This document shows, piece after piece, positions 62,537 to 64,000 of a stretch of 64,000 nucleotides of DNA; the first letter of the stretch is position 1; each line of letters opens with the position of its first letter. The DNA is from SZUA-309 sp965215995 (lineage in GTDB: Bacteria > Pseudomonadota > Gammaproteobacteria > Pseudomonadales > Azotimanducaceae), in assembly GCA_965215995.1 (NCBI GenBank), contig OZ244128.1, forward strand, positions 4,774,001-4,838,000. Reading direction: 5' to 3'. The position numbers and the translations under genes are program-made. The notes beneath the pieces are model-generated. The model searched no databases. It had not been told where the DNA came from and worked only from the letters and a program-made list of their open reading frames with translations.

Positions 62537-64000
62537 TCAGAGGCTCCCGTACCGGCTTCGCAGGCGCTGCCTGACAACTTCAGCCACGGTGTTGAACACG
62601 AAGGTGATCAGGAAAAGTACCAGGGCAGTGAGAAACAGGATCCGGTAATGGGAGCTGTCCACTTCAGACTCCGGCAGCTCGACAGCGATGTTTGCGGCAA
62701 AGGTCCGCATGCCCTGGAAGATGTTCAGATCCATCACCGGTGTGTTGCCGGTGGCCATGAGCACGATCATGGTTTCTCCGACAGCCCGTCCCAAGCCGAT
62801 CATCACAGCGGAGAAGATTCCGGGACTGGCGGTCAGGATCACCACGCGGACCAGCGTCTGCCAGCGTGTCGCACCCAGAGCGAGAGAGCCGTTGATGAGG
62901 TGGGTCGGCACGCCATAGATCGCATCTTCGGCGATGGAGAAGATGACCGGAATGACCGCTAACCCCATCGCGAGCCCGATGACGAGCGCGTTCCGCTGAT
63001 CGTAGTCCAGGCCCATCACGGTCAGAAACCAGTTCCTCGAGTCGCCGCCAAAGAACACGTCTTCAAGGGTCGGGCCCAGACTGAAGGCGCCCATGACGGC
63101 CAGCACGATGACCGGCACGACGATCAGGCCATACCAGCCGTCCATCCGCTGGCGGACGGGATCGGGTAACCACTGCCAGGCAAGTGATAGGACGACGATG
63201 GCAGCCGGTAGCGCCAACATGATGGTAATCACCGCCGACAGGTTCGCTTCGATCAGAGGAGCCAGCCAGAGGCCGGCCAGGAAGCCGAGAATCACGGTTG
63301 GCAGTGCCGCCATGATCTCGATGCCTGGCTTCACAATGCGGCGCATGACGGGTGCCATGAAATAGGCCGTGTACAGAGCACCCATGATGGCGATAGGGAC
63401 CGCGAAGAGCATGGCGTAGAAGGCCGCTTTCAGCGTGCCGAACAGCAGCGGTGTCAGCGAAAACTTGGCTTCGAAATCATTGTCCGCCGACGAGGACTGC
63501 CAGCTGTACACCGGTTCCCGGTAACCCTCGTACCAGACCTTGGACCAGAGGGCGCTCATGGAAATATCCGGGTGCTCGTTCTCGAGGTGGTAGCTGGCGA
63601 CCGTGCCGTCGTCCTGAGCAAGCAGCATCAGATCGGAGCGGGGAGAAATGGCTGTAGCCCCGGATGCCTGGCCGACCGGATGTGAGGTGAGCACCCGGTC
63701 GGAAGTCGTGTACAAGAGGTGGGCCTGACCGTTGTTGTCAATTGCAGCAAAGCCCTTGCGACGCGGCTCTGGGATCAGGCGATGGGTCTCGGCCTTTATC
63801 TGGAACTGACGTACCGGCTCCAATGTCAGACCGAACTCGCCGCGGACCACGAACCACTGCGTGAGCTGTTGCTGATCATCGGCGGCGATCAGAGAGTAAC
63901 GACCGAGCAGCGGCTCGAGCGCAGTGAGTTTGGTGGTTTCCGGGATGAGCTGGCGCTGATGCAGGGGATTCAGCCGCCCGGATCGGGTGATCTCGTAGAT
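62537..64000 (-). CDS. pstC: Phosphate ABC transporter permease PstC, 5' end outside window
   Basis: The frame runs open to the window edge, so the N terminus lies beyond 64000; the GTG at 63850 is internal. The visible 487 residues contain six TM helices in the C-terminal part and the conserved loop NGSLALGATRWQTLVRVVILTA. The part nearer the N terminus (repetitive strands such as GRYSLIAADDQQQLTQWFVV and DLMLLAQDDGTVASYHL) looks like a beta-propeller-type periplasmic insertion, matching the extended PstA partner. pstS would be upstream, out of view. Confidence 0.94.
   Translation of the reverse strand: MYEITRSGRLNPLHQRQLIPETTKLTALEPLLGRYSLIAADDQQQLTQWFVVRGEFGLTLEPVRQFQIKAETHRLIPEPRRKGFAAIDNNGQAHLLYTTSDRVLTSHPVGQASGATAISPRSDLMLLAQDDGTVASYHLENEHPDISMSALWSKVWYEGYREPVYSWQSSSADNDFEAKFSLTPLLFGTLKAAFYAMLFAVPIAIMGALYTAYFMAPVMRRIVKPGIEIMAALPTVILGFLAGLWLAPLIEANLSAVITIMLALPAAIVVLSLAWQWLPDPVRQRMDGWYGLIVVPVIVLAVMGAFSLGPTLEDVFFGGDSRNWFLTVMGLDYDQRNALVIGLAMGLAVIPVIFSIAEDAIYGVPTHLINGSLALGATRWQTLVRVVILTASPGIFSAVMIGLGRAVGETMIVLMATGNTPVMDLNIFQGMRTFAANIAVELPESEVDSSHYRILFLTALVLFLITFVFNTVAEVVRQRLRSRYGSL

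Noticed and set aside
1..64000. tRNA, rRNA, CRISPR, prophage or toxin-antitoxin loci
   Set aside because: I looked for cloverleaf-like arms, regularly spaced repeats with spacers, integrase or capsid motifs and typical toxin-antitoxin pairs and saw none.

Overview
The window is about 64 kb of dense, GC-rich chromosomal DNA from a gammaproteobacterium. The evidence is a set of syntenic core blocks typical of that class: msbA-lpxK-kdsB, rne opposite rluC, maf/yceD-rpmF, fabD-fabG-acpP-fabF-mltG-tmk-holB-pilZ-tatD, and lolCDE. An LPS-bearing, aerobic, probably marine or free-living heterotroph fits the gene set (NqrM and ApbE for a sodium-pumping NADH dehydrogenase, acyl-CoA metabolism, a molybdenum hydroxylase), but I cannot name the genus. 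No rRNA, tRNA, CRISPR array, prophage or complete transposase gene was seen.

Layout. 1-6.1 kb: the end of a SAM methyltransferase, alaA, msrB with an acyl-CoA ligase, and a two-gene spermidine-synthase-like pair separated by a small palindromic-ended element. 6.3-11.6 kb: cysD-cysNC sulfate activation, coupled to a luciferase-like oxidoreductase and a DUF4336 protein and followed by an InaA-type kinase-like protein. 11.6-14.2 kb: a second, larger copy of the same element, a rhodanese, two small putative ORFs, an enoyl-CoA hydratase and a histidine phosphatase. 14.2-18.6 kb: apbE-nqrM and lolC-lolD-lolE. 18.6-22.8 kb: DUF2062, comEC, DUF2244 and a PilZ-Nudix-like protein. 23-28.2 kb: clpB behind a sigma-32-like promoter, a LexA-boxed small protein carrying a beta-clamp-type motif, galU and a fold-III PLP enzyme. 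28.3-34.6 kb: exbB-exbD, then a single ORF joining MsbA to LpxK, kdsB, an AlkB-like dioxygenase and murB, almost all start-stop coupled. 34.6-38.5 kb: rne with a roughly 0.9 kb non-coding leader region. 38.5-48.6 kb: rluC, maf, yceD-rpmF, the fatty-acid synthesis cluster (without plsX, fabH and pabC), mltG, tmk, holB, pilZ and tatD. 48.6-52.6 kb: a GNAT protein, an S9 peptidase and a prolidase. 52.7-57.6 kb: a three-subunit molybdenum hydroxylase with a MoaD-like carrier and a PfkB kinase. 57.6-64 kb: a HAD hydrolase, an SDR, and the phoU-pstB-pstA-pstC phosphate cluster, with pstC running off the window.

How it works together. Much of the window serves the cell envelope: Kdo and lipid A synthesis and flipping, peptidoglycan precursor and glycan processing, lipoprotein release, fatty acids and UDP-glucose. 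Genes within operons usually overlap by 4 bp (ATGA or GTGA). The most interesting signals are the LexA-controlled clamp-motif protein at 25.6 kb, the MsbA-LpxK fusion at 29.4-32.2 kb, the paired MITE-like elements at 5.4 and 11.6 kb, and an 11-bp-periodic repeat array upstream of phoU.
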